This document shows positions 1 through 4,816 of a DNA stretch of 6,834 nucleotides, in pieces (position 1 is the stretch's first letter; each line of letters begins with the position of its first letter). Source of the DNA: Hungatella sp. UBA5982 (GTDB taxonomy: Bacteria > Bacillota > Clostridia > Lachnospirales > Lachnospiraceae); NCBI GenBank assembly GCA_002429965.1, contig DJBG01000117.1, forward strand, positions 19,201 to 26,034, read 5' to 3'. A program made the translations under genes and the position numbers. The notes under the pieces were generated by a model that saw nothing but the letters and a program-made list of their open reading frames with translations, made no database searches and was not told the DNA's origin.

Positions 1-47
1 GCAGAGGTGATATTAAAGCAAATGTTGAAATTGTCAGAAAAGAATGA
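1..47 (+). CDS. 3' end of an upstream gene, possibly a peptidyl-prolyl isomerase (partial)
   Basis: Only the C-terminal tail could be present. Reading from base 3, the frame is open to TGA at 45-47 and gives about 14 residues ending in GDIKANVEIVRKE. This resembles the usual end of PrsA/SurA-type parvulin foldases, where a charged helix is followed by an 'akVei' strand. Such a gene often lies just before spoVT in Clostridia, as established gene-order knowledge. Reading from base 1 is also open, to TGA at 55-57 (ending LKLSEKNEKM), so the frame cannot be fixed from this window. The call is inference from a very short tail. Confidence 0.35.
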   Translation, partial: RGDIKANVEIVRKE

Positions 48-87
48 AAAAATGTGAAAATTGACTTAAAAAATACCGTTCGTCTAG

Positions 88-115
88 TTGATTTTTGTCA
101 TATTTGTGATATAAT
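88..115 (+). promoter_or_regulatory. Sigma-A-type promoter with extended -10
   Basis: TTGATT (88-93) and a perfect TATAAT (110-115) are separated by 16 nt. A TG at 107-108 makes an extended -10. The expected transcript starts near 122 and would carry the 61-residue ORF at 190 with a leader of about 68 nt. Confidence 0.65.
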
Positions 116-189
116 AATAGTAGAAGAAGGGCTTTAGTCCCAGATGCTTTCTTTGCTTCCAATTAATGTTTCGGAGAAAGGTGGTAGCT

Positions 190-375
190 ATGGACGTTTT
201 AGGTATGTATCTTCTACAGAGAGTATCAAATGAATTGACGATTCAAAAATATGGTTCTTTTGAAAACCATTTTGTAACCCCAGTTCCAGATAACGTGGCC
301 GCAAAGGTGGCCCATGAAGGTTATCTGTCATCCTCAAAAGAAGTGTTTCACCGTGTCAAACAGGGTGACTTTTAA
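190..375 (+). CDS. Small protein of unknown function (61 aa)
   Basis: I do not recognise this protein. The frame stays open from an ATG at 166, but the ATG at 190 is the better start because AAAGGTGG (177-184) sits 5 nt before it. The product is 61 residues, soluble-looking, with no membrane segment, signal peptide or cysteines. It begins MDVLGMYLLQRVSNEL and has a proline-containing middle (TPVPDN) and a charged end (FHRVKQGDF). It has its own extended -10 promoter upstream and a terminator-like hairpin downstream at 426-469, so it appears to be a single-gene transcription unit placed before spoVT. Good expression signals around a compact ORF argue that it is real. No function can be assigned; family conservation would have to be tested by a search. 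Confidence 0.6.
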   Translation: MDVLGMYLLQRVSNELTIQKYGSFENHFVTPVPDNVAAKVAHEGYLSSSKEVFHRVKQGDF

Positions 376-425
376 CCAGGGATAGAAAACCCAGCTTCTT
401 CAAGCAATAAACAGAGTCTGATTAG

Positions 426-469
426 AAAATCAGGGTTCGACTTTTTTTTAACAGGTCGGCCCTGATTTT
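426..469 (+). terminator. Hairpin, probable terminator of the 61-aa gene
   Basis: Perfect 10-bp arms AAAATCAGGG (426-435) and CCCTGATTTT (460-469) enclose an inner 4-bp stem CGAC/GTCG (438-441 and 455-458). The loop holds eight T. The tail after the stem is AAATTTT, not a clean U run, so termination is plausible but not certain. It separates the 61-aa gene from the spoVT promoter region. Confidence 0.5.
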
Positions 470-474
470 AAATT

Positions 475-503
475 TTGGGAAAAATGGCAGACTTAAGTAT
501 AAT
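475..503 (+). promoter_or_regulatory. Possible vegetative promoter for spoVT
   Basis: TTGGGA (475-480), a 17-nt spacer and a perfect TATAAT (498-503) form a sigma-A-like promoter 66 nt before the spoVT start. It overlaps the sigma-G-like promoter listed separately, so at most one of the two may be used at a given time. Confidence 0.4.
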
Positions 504-525
504 CTGTTGCTTTCGTAGCAAAATA
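497..525 (+). promoter_or_regulatory. Sigma-G-like promoter candidate for spoVT
   Basis: GTATA (497-501) fits the sigma-G -35 pattern GHATR. CAAAATA (519-525), 17 nt later, fits six of seven positions of the -10 pattern CATWHTA. spoVT is a sigma-G-dependent forespore gene in B. subtilis, which makes this reading attractive. In an AT-rich stretch such a match can arise by chance. Confidence 0.35.
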
Positions 526-568
526 ATAGCAGTGATATAAAAACGCACAAGATGGAGGAATTTTTATT

Positions 569-1117
569 ATGAAAGCAACTGGTATTGTAAGAAGAATTGA
601 CGACCTGGGACGCGTGGTGATTCCAAAAGAGATCAGAAGGACGCTCCGGTTACGAGAAGGGACTCCGCTTGAAATATTTACAGACAGGGAAGGAGAAATC
701 ATTTTAAAGAAATATTCTCCGATGGTAGAACTTACTGCTTTTGCTTCCCAATATGCAGAAGCCATGGCTCAAACTACCGGACTTACCGTATGTATCAGCG
801 ACAGAGATCAGATCATTGCAGTGGCAGGAGGATCTAAAAAAGAGCTTCTCCAGAAAACCATCAGCAAGCAGCTGGAGAACCTTATCAATGAGCGGACGGC
901 CGTTGTGTCTGCAAAAGATGACAAGAGCTTTATTCCGCTTTCGGGAGAAACCCTGGAAGGAATAACGGCACAGGTTGTGGCTCCCATCATCTGTGAGGGT
1001 GATGCCATCGGAGCGGTGGCCTTATTGAGCAGAGAGCCCAGGGCACGTTTTGGAGATATGGAGATAAAACTGGCTTCAACGGCTGCCGGATTTTTAGGCC
1101 GCCAGATGGAGGGCTAG
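569..1117 (+). CDS. spoVT: Stage V sporulation protein T, AbrB-family transcription factor
   Basis: SpoVT is a forespore regulator that tunes sigma-G-dependent genes and so affects coat, cortex and germination properties. The 182-residue product matches the family length (about 178). Residues 1-50 form the swapped-hairpin AbrB DNA-binding domain, starting MKATGIVRRIDDLGRVVIPK and continuing to LEIFTDREGEIILKKY. Residues from about 55 to the end form the GAF-like ligand-binding domain that tetramerises the protein. The start is set by GGAGG (554-558), 10 nt before the ATG. It is followed after 43 nt by a 47-aa ORF with its own strong ribosome binding site and a shared terminator, so the two are probably co-transcribed. 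All expected parts are present and nothing looks broken. Confidence 0.96.
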   Translation: MKATGIVRRIDDLGRVVIPKEIRRTLRLREGTPLEIFTDREGEIILKKYSPMVELTAFASQYAEAMAQTTGLTVCISDRDQIIAVAGGSKKELLQKTISKQLENLINERTAVVSAKDDKSFIPLSGETLEGITAQVVAPIICEGDAIGAVALLSREPRARFGDMEIKLASTAAGFLGRQMEG

Positions 1118-1160
1118 CCAAGCTGCCAATCAGCATACATGAATCAGGAGGTGAACAGAT

Positions 1161-1304
1161 ATGAAGGTTTTTGTACCCGAGGAAGATGATTACAGCGATG
1201 GCGATATTCCGGAAATAGATACGGAGCCATACAAGGATGGATTCTACGTTGAACCCTTACCGGAATCGGAACGGCCAAGACGGGATGGACCCGGAGGAAA
1301 TTAA
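1161..1304 (+). CDS. Small acidic protein downstream of spoVT (47 aa)
   Basis: This is a 47-codon ORF with a near-perfect Shine-Dalgarno AGGAGGTGA (1146-1154) six nt before the ATG. The product begins MKVFVPEEDDYSDGDIPEID and ends in PRRDGPGGN. It has 14 acidic and only 5 basic residues, 7 prolines, and no hydrophobic segment or cysteine, so it is likely cytoplasmic and possibly disordered. It lies 43 nt after spoVT, and the bidirectional terminator at 1326-1378 comes 21 nt after its stop, which suggests one spoVT-linked transcript and hence forespore expression. I do not recognise a family. The ribosome binding site quality and placement are the main reasons to call it real. A function in the spore is inference only. 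Confidence 0.6.
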   Translation: MKVFVPEEDDYSDGDIPEIDTEPYKDGFYVEPLPESERPRRDGPGGN

Positions 1305-1325
1305 CCGGACGCTCATTGCCCGCGC

Positions 1326-1378
1326 AAAAAAAGAAACGGCGGAACACATATTCGTGTTCGGATGCCGTTTCTTTTTTT
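1326..1378. terminator. Bidirectional intrinsic terminator
   Basis: Perfect 15-bp arms run from AAAAAAAGAAACGGC (1326-1340) to GCCGTTTCTTTTTTT (1364-1378). A second inner stem, GAACAC/GTGTTC (1342-1347 and 1354-1359), has a 6-nt loop. The T run ends + strand transcripts from spoVT and the 47-aa ORF. The A run reads as a T run on the other strand and ends the convergent hydrolase transcript. Confidence 0.92.
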
Positions 1379-1390
1379 TACTGGATCCAT

Positions 1391-2371
1391 TTAATAGATA
1401 ATCTGGTCTCCATCTTTGATACAGTAATTTACTTTTACTCCCATATCTTCCATCCATTTCCTGGTCTCAAGGGTCTTCCAGTCCCCGCTTCCTATTCCGC
1501 TGCCGTTGTCGTTATTCCAGAGCCAAAGCGGACAGGGCCATAGGGCGATCTGAGGTTTGATGATGGCATATACTTCCTGGCTGACGCCATACTGGCCATG
1601 GTGGGACATCTGGACAATATCGCTTTTTAAATCTTCCGCACTGCGCTCTGCAGACAGAAGCTGACCGGCTTCCGGTCCCATATCGCCCAGTACCAGGATG
1701 CTTACATCATTCAAGAAGAATTTATAAGCAACGGAGCTGTTATTCACAGAGGTGGTATCCAGAAGATAAGGGTTATTTAAAACCTTGGCTTTTATCTGGC
1801 CCAGCTGGATCTCCTGATCCTTTTGTACGGAGTGAAGCCTTTCGGCAGGGAGTGTTGCAAGGGCTGATCGCAGATTGTTTACCAGATCCGACCGATGAGG
1901 TTCAACTTTTTCATACCAGGACTGATCCGCCAGAGAATAATAGACATTGTCAATGGTGATCTGGCTGTCCGGGTTGCCTAAGATCTGCACAAGCGCCCCC
2001 ACATGGTCTGAATGAGGATGGGTAATAAACCATCCGGAAACGTGTCCTCCTTTGGAACGGAGCACTTCCGTCAAGTGGGCCGCATCAATATCCCATCCGC
2101 CGTCAACGACTATAAGGGTTCCGTCCTTGTCCTGTAAAATCATGGAAAGCATTTGCCGGTTGTCGTAATCCGAAAGTAAGGATAAGCTGCCGCCGTTAAA
2201 AATTTTGCTTCCCGGGCCGATGTTAAGTGCCGGTCCAAATCCCATGCCCCGCATAGTCAGCTCCCCGGCGGAAACGCTGGGTGTCAGAAGCTCAGTGGTA
2301 AATGCGGTAAATACAATGTTTAAAAACAGCACACAAGCTGCTATTTTTTTCCATATGCTGAAGTTTTTCAT
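1391..2371 (-). CDS. Exported metallo-beta-lactamase-fold hydrolase, ComEC C-terminal-domain-like
   Basis: The 326-residue protein has an N-terminal hydrophobic segment (about residues 10-34) preceded by lysines. A possible signal peptidase site follows PSVSA (residue 35), so it is probably secreted or membrane-anchored. The metallo-beta-lactamase metal motif is HPHSDH (118-123), with further family positions VVDGG (D90), LGDMG (D230) and MSHHG (H257-H258). The order and spacing resemble the isolated nuclease-like domain of ComEC found as stand-alone proteins in many Firmicutes. Substrate is unknown; nucleic acid or a phosphoester is only a guess. GGAGGT (complement of 2376-2381) precedes the ATG by 4 nt. 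The gene is convergent to spoVT and sits where B. subtilis has spoVB/yabM on the other strand, so it looks like an insertion into the cluster. Confidence 0.85.
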   Translation of the reverse strand: MKNFSIWKKIAACVLFLNIVFTAFTTELLTPSVSAGELTMRGMGFGPALNIGPGSKIFNGGSLSLLSDYDNRQMLSMILQDKDGTLIVVDGGWDIDAAHLTEVLRSKGGHVSGWFITHPHSDHVGALVQILGNPDSQITIDNVYYSLADQSWYEKVEPHRSDLVNNLRSALATLPAERLHSVQKDQEIQLGQIKAKVLNNPYLLDTTSVNNSSVAYKFFLNDVSILVLGDMGPEAGQLLSAERSAEDLKSDIVQMSHHGQYGVSQEVYAIIKPQIALWPCPLWLWNNDNGSGIGSGDWKTLETRKWMEDMGVKVNYCIKDGDQIIY

Positions 2372-2419
2372 GGTTACCTCCGTTTTTCATTAGCATATAT
2401 TCCTTAAATAATCCCTCTT

Positions 2420-2448
2420 ATTATATAAGAACAGGCTCTTTTTTAACA
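2420..2448 (-). promoter_or_regulatory. Promoter for the exported hydrolase
   Basis: On the - strand there is a perfect TATAAT (complement of 2420-2425) with TGTTAA (complement of 2443-2448) 17 nt upstream. The -35 is poor. The predicted leader to the ATG at 2371 is about 40 nt. Confidence 0.45.
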
Positions 2449-2490
2449 GGGGGAAAGAACAATTGTCAGAAAATCTTCAGAATTAAAAAA

Positions 2491-2502
2491 GAAAGCGCTT
2501 TC
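2491..2502. promoter_or_regulatory. cre-like palindrome
   Basis: GAAAGCGCTTTC is a perfect 12-bp palindrome. Against the CcpA cre pattern TGWAANCGNTNWCA it mismatches only at the first and last positions (A and C instead of T and A). It lies between the divergent hydrolase and mazG promoters, about 80 nt upstream of the hydrolase transcription start. Binding by CcpA or another LacI-family regulator is inference. Confidence 0.4.
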
Positions 2503-2512
2503 CGTGAGCTGA

Positions 2513-2587
2513 CGTGTTATGCGAAAATAGACGCTTGCGTCTATTTTCGTGTTGCATTCGCCAAATGCCGCTAAAGCGGCGCTTGGC
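2513..2587. repeat. Two-hairpin intergenic element
   Basis: The first hairpin is a perfect 13-bp inverted repeat, CGAAAATAGACGC (2522-2534) and GCGTCTATTTTCG (2537-2549), with only TT between the arms. The second spans 2560-2587, with GCCGC/GCGGC around a TAAA loop extended by GCCAA/TTGGC; the joint has one mismatch and one G-T pair. There is no T run, so it is not a terminator. The 15 nt at its left edge recur at 3061-3075. It ends 12 nt before the mazG promoter. It looks like a REP- or MITE-like dispersed element, which only a genome-wide count could show. Confidence 0.6.
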
Positions 2588-2599
2588 TCATTGCTTTTA

Positions 2600-2608
2600 T
2601 GGTATAAT
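2600..2608 (+). promoter_or_regulatory. Extended -10 promoter of mazG
   Basis: TGGTATAAT has a perfect -10 (2603-2608) with the TG of an extended -10. No good -35 is seen at 17 nt, as that position falls in the 3' arm of the second hairpin. The transcript would start near 2615, leaving a leader of about 16 nt that is little more than the ribosome binding site. Confidence 0.6.
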
Positions 2609-2630
2609 AACGGCAAAAGGAGGAGGAACC

Positions 2631-3023
2631 ATGTATACTTTTGAAGATTTAGTAAATATTACAAATAAACTGCGGTCCGAAAAAGGCTGTCCCTGGGACA
2701 GGGAGCAGACTTATGAGAGTCTGAAAAAATGCCTGGAAGAGGAAAGCGGTGAGGTTCTTAGCGCCATTGATCATGAGGATATGGAAAACCTTTGCGAGGA
2801 GCTGGGAGATATCCTGTTTCTGGTAATGCTTTACAGCCGGATCGCAAAGGAAATGGGAGACTTTTCCATTGATGATGTGGTAAACGGAATCTGTGAAAAA
2901 ATGGTACGCAGACACCCTCATGTTTTTGGCGGCGGAAATGCAGGTTTGCAGCAGGAAGGACAGGCTCTTTGGGATGCAATAAAAAAGCAGGAGAAAGCCC
3001 TTCAAAAGTGCGAAAAACCTTGA
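2631..3023 (+). CDS. mazG: MazG-family nucleoside triphosphate pyrophosphohydrolase, single domain
   Basis: MazG hydrolyses nucleoside triphosphates to monophosphate and pyrophosphate and clears non-canonical nucleotides from the pool. The 130-residue product is one MazG domain; E. coli MazG has two (about 263 aa), and B. subtilis YabN carries an added methylase-like domain, so this is a short form. Visible motifs are GCPWDREQTYESL (19-31), the metal-binding EExxE at E37-E41, ExxD at E57-D60, and the RRHPHVFG signature (93-100). The ATG at 2631 is chosen because AGGAGG sits just before it. The longer open frame from 2514 runs through the hairpins and has no ribosome binding site. The stop codon overlaps the -35 of the hup promoter. 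Confidence 0.95.
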   Translation: MYTFEDLVNITNKLRSEKGCPWDREQTYESLKKCLEEESGEVLSAIDHEDMENLCEELGDILFLVMLYSRIAKEMGDFSIDDVVNGICEKMVRRHPHVFGGGNAGLQQEGQALWDAIKKQEKALQKCEKP

Positions 3024-3048
3024 CAAAAACGGGAGAAACAGCTATAAA
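3020..3048 (+). promoter_or_regulatory. Strong sigma-A promoter of hup
   Basis: A perfect TTGACA (3020-3025), a 17-nt spacer and TATAAA (3043-3048) form the best promoter in the window. The -35 overlaps the mazG stop codon TGA (3021-3023). It is expected to give high expression of hup and, by read-through, rqcP. The start would be near 3055. Confidence 0.85.
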
Positions 3049-3060
3049 TGATATAGTAAT

Positions 3061-3096
3061 CGTGTTATGCGAAAAATCGTAGCCTGGTGCTACATT
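3061..3096 (+). repeat. Leader copy of the 15-nt repeat plus a hairpin before hup
   Basis: CGTGTTATGCGAAAA (3061-3075) is identical to 2513-2527. As in the first copy, a hairpin follows directly: GTAGC/GCTAC (3079-3083 and 3089-3093), extended by AAT/ATT with one bulged C. Here it lies inside the predicted hup leader, ending 2 nt before the ribosome binding site. Confidence 0.55.
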
Positions 3097-3113
3097 CTAG
3101 GAGGAAGAAATCA

Positions 3114-3389
3114 ATGAACAAAGCAGAGTTAATCGCAGCAGTCGCAGAAAAAGCAGAACTGTCCAAAAAGGATGCAGAGAAGGCAGTAAAAGCTTTAACA
3201 GATGTAATATCTGAAGAACTGGTTAAAGGCGAGAAGATCCAGTTAGTTGGTTTTGGTACATTTGAGGTATCTGAAAGAGCGGCAAGAGAGGGAAGAAATC
3301 CAAAGAGCGGCGAAGTTATGAACATCCCTGCTTCCAAGACACCAAAATTTAAAGCTGGAAAGGCTTTAAAGGATATGGTGAATGCTTAA
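3114..3389 (+). CDS. hup: HU family nucleoid-associated DNA-binding protein
   Basis: HU dimers bend and compact DNA without strict sequence preference. The 91 residues match the family length. The N-terminal helical half ([20 protein letters not shown]) is followed by the beta arms with the signature [18 protein letters not shown]. The DNA-intercalating proline is P63 in RNP (61-63), and the C-terminal helix [14 protein letters not shown] is intact. AGGAGG (3099-3104) lies 9 nt before the ATG. It has its own strong promoter and is followed after 3 nt by rqcP. In B. subtilis hbs is elsewhere, so a hup gene between mazG and rqcP is a Clostridia-type arrangement. Confidence 0.97.
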   Translation: MNKAELIAAVAEKAELSKKDAEKAVKALTDVISEELVKGEKIQLVGFGTFEVSERAAREGRNPKSGEVMNIPASKTPKFKAGKALKDMVNA

Positions 3390-3392
3390 TCC

Positions 3393-3632
3393 ATGAGACT
3401 GGATAAGTTTCTAAAAGTTTCCCGTCTGATCAAGAGAAGAACCGTAGCCAATGAAGCCTGTGATGCAGGCCGTGTACTGGTCAATGAAAAGCCTGCGAAA
3501 GCTTCCTTAAACATTAAGGAAGGTGACATAATTGAAATCCATTTTGGGACTAGCTCTGTGAAGATTGAGGTTCTTGATGTAGTGGAAACGGTAAAAAAGG
3601 ATGAAGCAAAAGAGCTTTACCGTTATCTCTAG
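3393..3632 (+). CDS. rqcP: RqcP/YabO-type S4-domain RNA-binding protein
   Basis: RqcP works with RqcH on stalled 50S subunits, helping elongate the C-terminal alanine tail that marks incomplete proteins for degradation. The 79-residue product is almost entirely one S4 domain: MRLDKFLKVSRLIKRRTVAN, then the turn DAGRVLVNEKPAKAS, then GDIIEIHF. The related Hsp15 proteins of Proteobacteria are longer, with an added C-terminal part. The ATG comes 3 nt after the hup stop, and only a weak GGTG (3377-3380) precedes it, so translation is probably coupled to hup. Transcription from the hup promoter is expected. The hairpin at 3680-3714 is a plausible terminator for this pair. Confidence 0.92.
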   Translation: MRLDKFLKVSRLIKRRTVANEACDAGRVLVNEKPAKASLNIKEGDIIEIHFGTSSVKIEVLDVVETVKKDEAKELYRYL

Positions 3633-3663
3633 CTCACAGTTTCGATACGTACGATAAATTTCA

Positions 3664-3695
3664 GTAATATTGGAGCGTGCCTCCTAATATACTTT
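3664..3695 (+). promoter_or_regulatory. Sigma-E-like promoter of yabPQ
   Basis: GTAATATT (3664-3671) fits all eight positions of the sigma-E -35 pattern GKMATATT. TATACTTT (3688-3695) fits six of eight positions of the -10 CATACAHT. Counting from the ATA core there are 18 nt, within the usual 16-18. YabP and yabQ belong to the mother-cell sigma-E regulon in B. subtilis. The start would be near 3702. Confidence 0.55.
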
Positions 3696-3714
3696 AGACA
3701 GGTATATTAGGAGG
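3680..3714 (+). terminator. Hairpin holding the yabP Shine-Dalgarno; terminator-like
   Basis: Perfect 13-bp arms CCTCCTAATATAC (3680-3692) and GTATATTAGGAGG (3702-3714) have a 9-nt loop and are followed by five T (3715-3719). The GC-rich base next to the T run is typical of an intrinsic terminator for hup-rqcP. The 3' arm contains TAGGAGG, the ribosome binding site of yabP (ATG at 3722), and the 5' arm CCTCC is its anti-SD. It can therefore stop transcription, block translation, or both. Confidence 0.75.
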
Positions 3715-3721
3715 TTTTTGT

Positions 3722-4006
3722 ATGGAAGAAAAGGTGAATATCCGCCCTCACAGGCTGACAATAGAAAACCGGGGGTCAGGTACGATGACAGGAATACGGG
3801 AAGTAGTGTCCTTTGATGAGAACCAGGTGGTTTTGGATACTGATATGGGACTTTTGACTTTAAAGGGAAAGGGACTCCATGTCAGCCGTCTGACTCTTGA
3901 AAAAGGGGAAGTGGATTTAAACGGTAATATTGAGAGCCTCACCTATTCCTCTAATGAAGCTCTGCGCAGGTCAGGGGAGTCCATGATTTCCCGGCTGTTT
4001 AAATAA
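3722..4006 (+). CDS. yabP: Sporulation protein YabP
   Basis: YabP belongs to the YabP/YqfC family of small sporulation proteins made in the mother cell; the biochemical role is not established. The 94-residue product has the family layout of short beta strands: HRLTIENRGSGTMTGIREVV, then VVLDTDMGLLTLKGKGLHV, then LEKGEVDLNGNIESLTYS, with a basic C-terminus RSGESMISRLFK. There is no membrane segment. TAGGAGG lies 7 nt before the ATG but is buried in a perfect hairpin. yabQ starts 17 nt after the stop. The order rqcP-yabP-yabQ-divIC is the same as in B. subtilis, which supports the call. Confidence 0.94.
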   Translation: MEEKVNIRPHRLTIENRGSGTMTGIREVVSFDENQVVLDTDMGLLTLKGKGLHVSRLTLEKGEVDLNGNIESLTYSSNEALRRSGESMISRLFK

Positions 4007-4023
4007 GGACTAGAGGGAGTCAT

Positions 4024-4380
4024 ATGAGCGTTCATATCATTTATGAAGTAAAACTTCTGCTCTACAGCTTTTTAACAGGTGCAGGGCTTATGATCACATA
4101 TGACCTGTTACGTATTTTCCGTATTTTCATTCCCCATTCCTATGTGTTTATAGGAATAGAGGACATGATATACTGGGTTTATGCTGCCCTGGTCACGTTT
4201 TCTCTGCTGTATGAACAGAATGACGGAGGATTAAGAGGGTATGCCGTTGCTGGAGTATTTCTTGGAATGTTTTTATATGATAAAATAGTAAGCAGACATT
4301 TTATAAAACTCTTGAAACATTTCCAAAAATATCTTAAAATAAAGGTAGATGGCTGTAACCGTAAAAAGAAGCGGCGTTAA
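4024..4380 (+). CDS. yabQ: Sporulation membrane protein YabQ
   Basis: YabQ is a mother-cell membrane protein needed for cortex formation in B. subtilis. The 118-residue product has three predicted membrane segments: about residues 8-28 (VKLLLYSFLTGAGLMITYDL), 41-62 (VFIGIEDMIYWVYAALVTFS) and 71-88 (GYAVAGVFLGMFLYD). A very basic C-terminal tail (CNRKKKRR) follows and is likely cytoplasmic. GAGGGAG (4013-4019) stands 4 nt before the ATG. It forms an operon with yabP upstream and divIC downstream. The start of divIC is only 17 nt after this stop, with a ribosome binding site touching the yabQ stop codon. Confidence 0.92.
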   Translation: MSVHIIYEVKLLLYSFLTGAGLMITYDLLRIFRIFIPHSYVFIGIEDMIYWVYAALVTFSLLYEQNDGGLRGYAVAGVFLGMFLYDKIVSRHFIKLLKHFQKYLKIKVDGCNRKKKRR

Positions 4381-4397
4381 AGGTGATTGGTGATTGT

Positions 4398-4721
4398 ATG
4401 GACAAAATGGGAAAATCAAGAAGAAAAAGAAAAGATAGGTGGGGCAATCGAATGACGATCATCGGCATTACCTTTGTCGTATTCAGTCTTGCCGTGATTG
4501 TTACCATTAAGGGAGTCACGTTAAAAGAAAAGGAGCGGGAATATGAGATCCGTCTGGAGAATCTTCAGGCCCAGGTGGACAAGGAAGAGGAACGTTCCCA
4601 AAAATTAGAGGAATACCGGGTTTATGTCCAAACCAAACAATATATTGAGGAAGTCGCAAAGCAGAAGCTGGGACTTGTAAATCCTGACGAGATTTTGCTT
4701 AAGCCGTCGCGAAGGCAGTGA
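4398..4721 (+). CDS. divIC: Septum formation initiator DivIC/FtsB family
   Basis: DivIC/FtsB proteins join FtsL and DivIB/FtsQ in the divisome and help activate septal wall synthesis. The 107-residue product has the family layout: a highly basic cytoplasmic start (KSRRKRKDRW), one membrane segment at about residues 19-40 (MTIIGITFVVFSLAVIVTI), a heptad-rich extracellular coiled coil at about 42-80, and the closing motif YIEEVAKQKLGLVNPDEI (82-99). The ATG at 4398 is preferred; AGGTG (4381-4385) lies 12 nt before it. A GTG at 4383 in the same frame has no ribosome binding site. A later ATG at 4407 is also possible. No terminator follows. Confidence 0.92.
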   Translation: MDKMGKSRRKRKDRWGNRMTIIGITFVVFSLAVIVTIKGVTLKEKEREYEIRLENLQAQVDKEEERSQKLEEYRVYVQTKQYIEEVAKQKLGLVNPDEILLKPSRRQ

Positions 4722-4756
4722 GACAACCTGCGGGTATCCCTCTATGTCCCAAAAGC

Positions 4757-4816
4757 TTGGACAATAAAGGGGAAAGCTGTCGTACAATTTTAAATCATGA
4801 GTCAGCCGTTTTGACA
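4757..4816 (+). promoter_or_regulatory. Cluster of Spo0A (0A) box-like sites upstream of spoIIE
   Basis: Three sites each match TGTCGAA at 6 of 7 positions: TGTCCAA on the - strand (4757-4763), TGTCGTA (4778-4784) and TGTCAAA on the - strand (4810-4816), the last overlapping the -35. The last two are 32 nt apart, about three helical turns. A weaker match, TGTCCCA, is at 4745-4751. Phosphorylated Spo0A activates spoIIE in B. subtilis by this kind of arrangement. Confidence 0.55.

Noticed and set aside
1285..1401. 38-codon + strand ORF (MDPEEINRTLIARAKKETAE...) overlapping the 47-aa ORF in another frame
   Set aside because: It has no Shine-Dalgarno and runs straight through the terminator hairpin and into the end of the convergent hydrolase gene; the upstream frame is closed at 1216.
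2522..2549. CRISPR-like or terminator reading of the 13-bp inverted repeat
   Set aside because: There is one copy only with no spaced direct repeats, and no T run on either strand, so neither a CRISPR repeat nor an intrinsic terminator is supported.
2514..2630. N-terminal extension of mazG from an ATG at 2514
   Set aside because: It would translate both hairpins, has no ribosome site and lies upstream of the extended -10 promoter; the ATG at 2631 has AGGAGG and matches the MazG family start.
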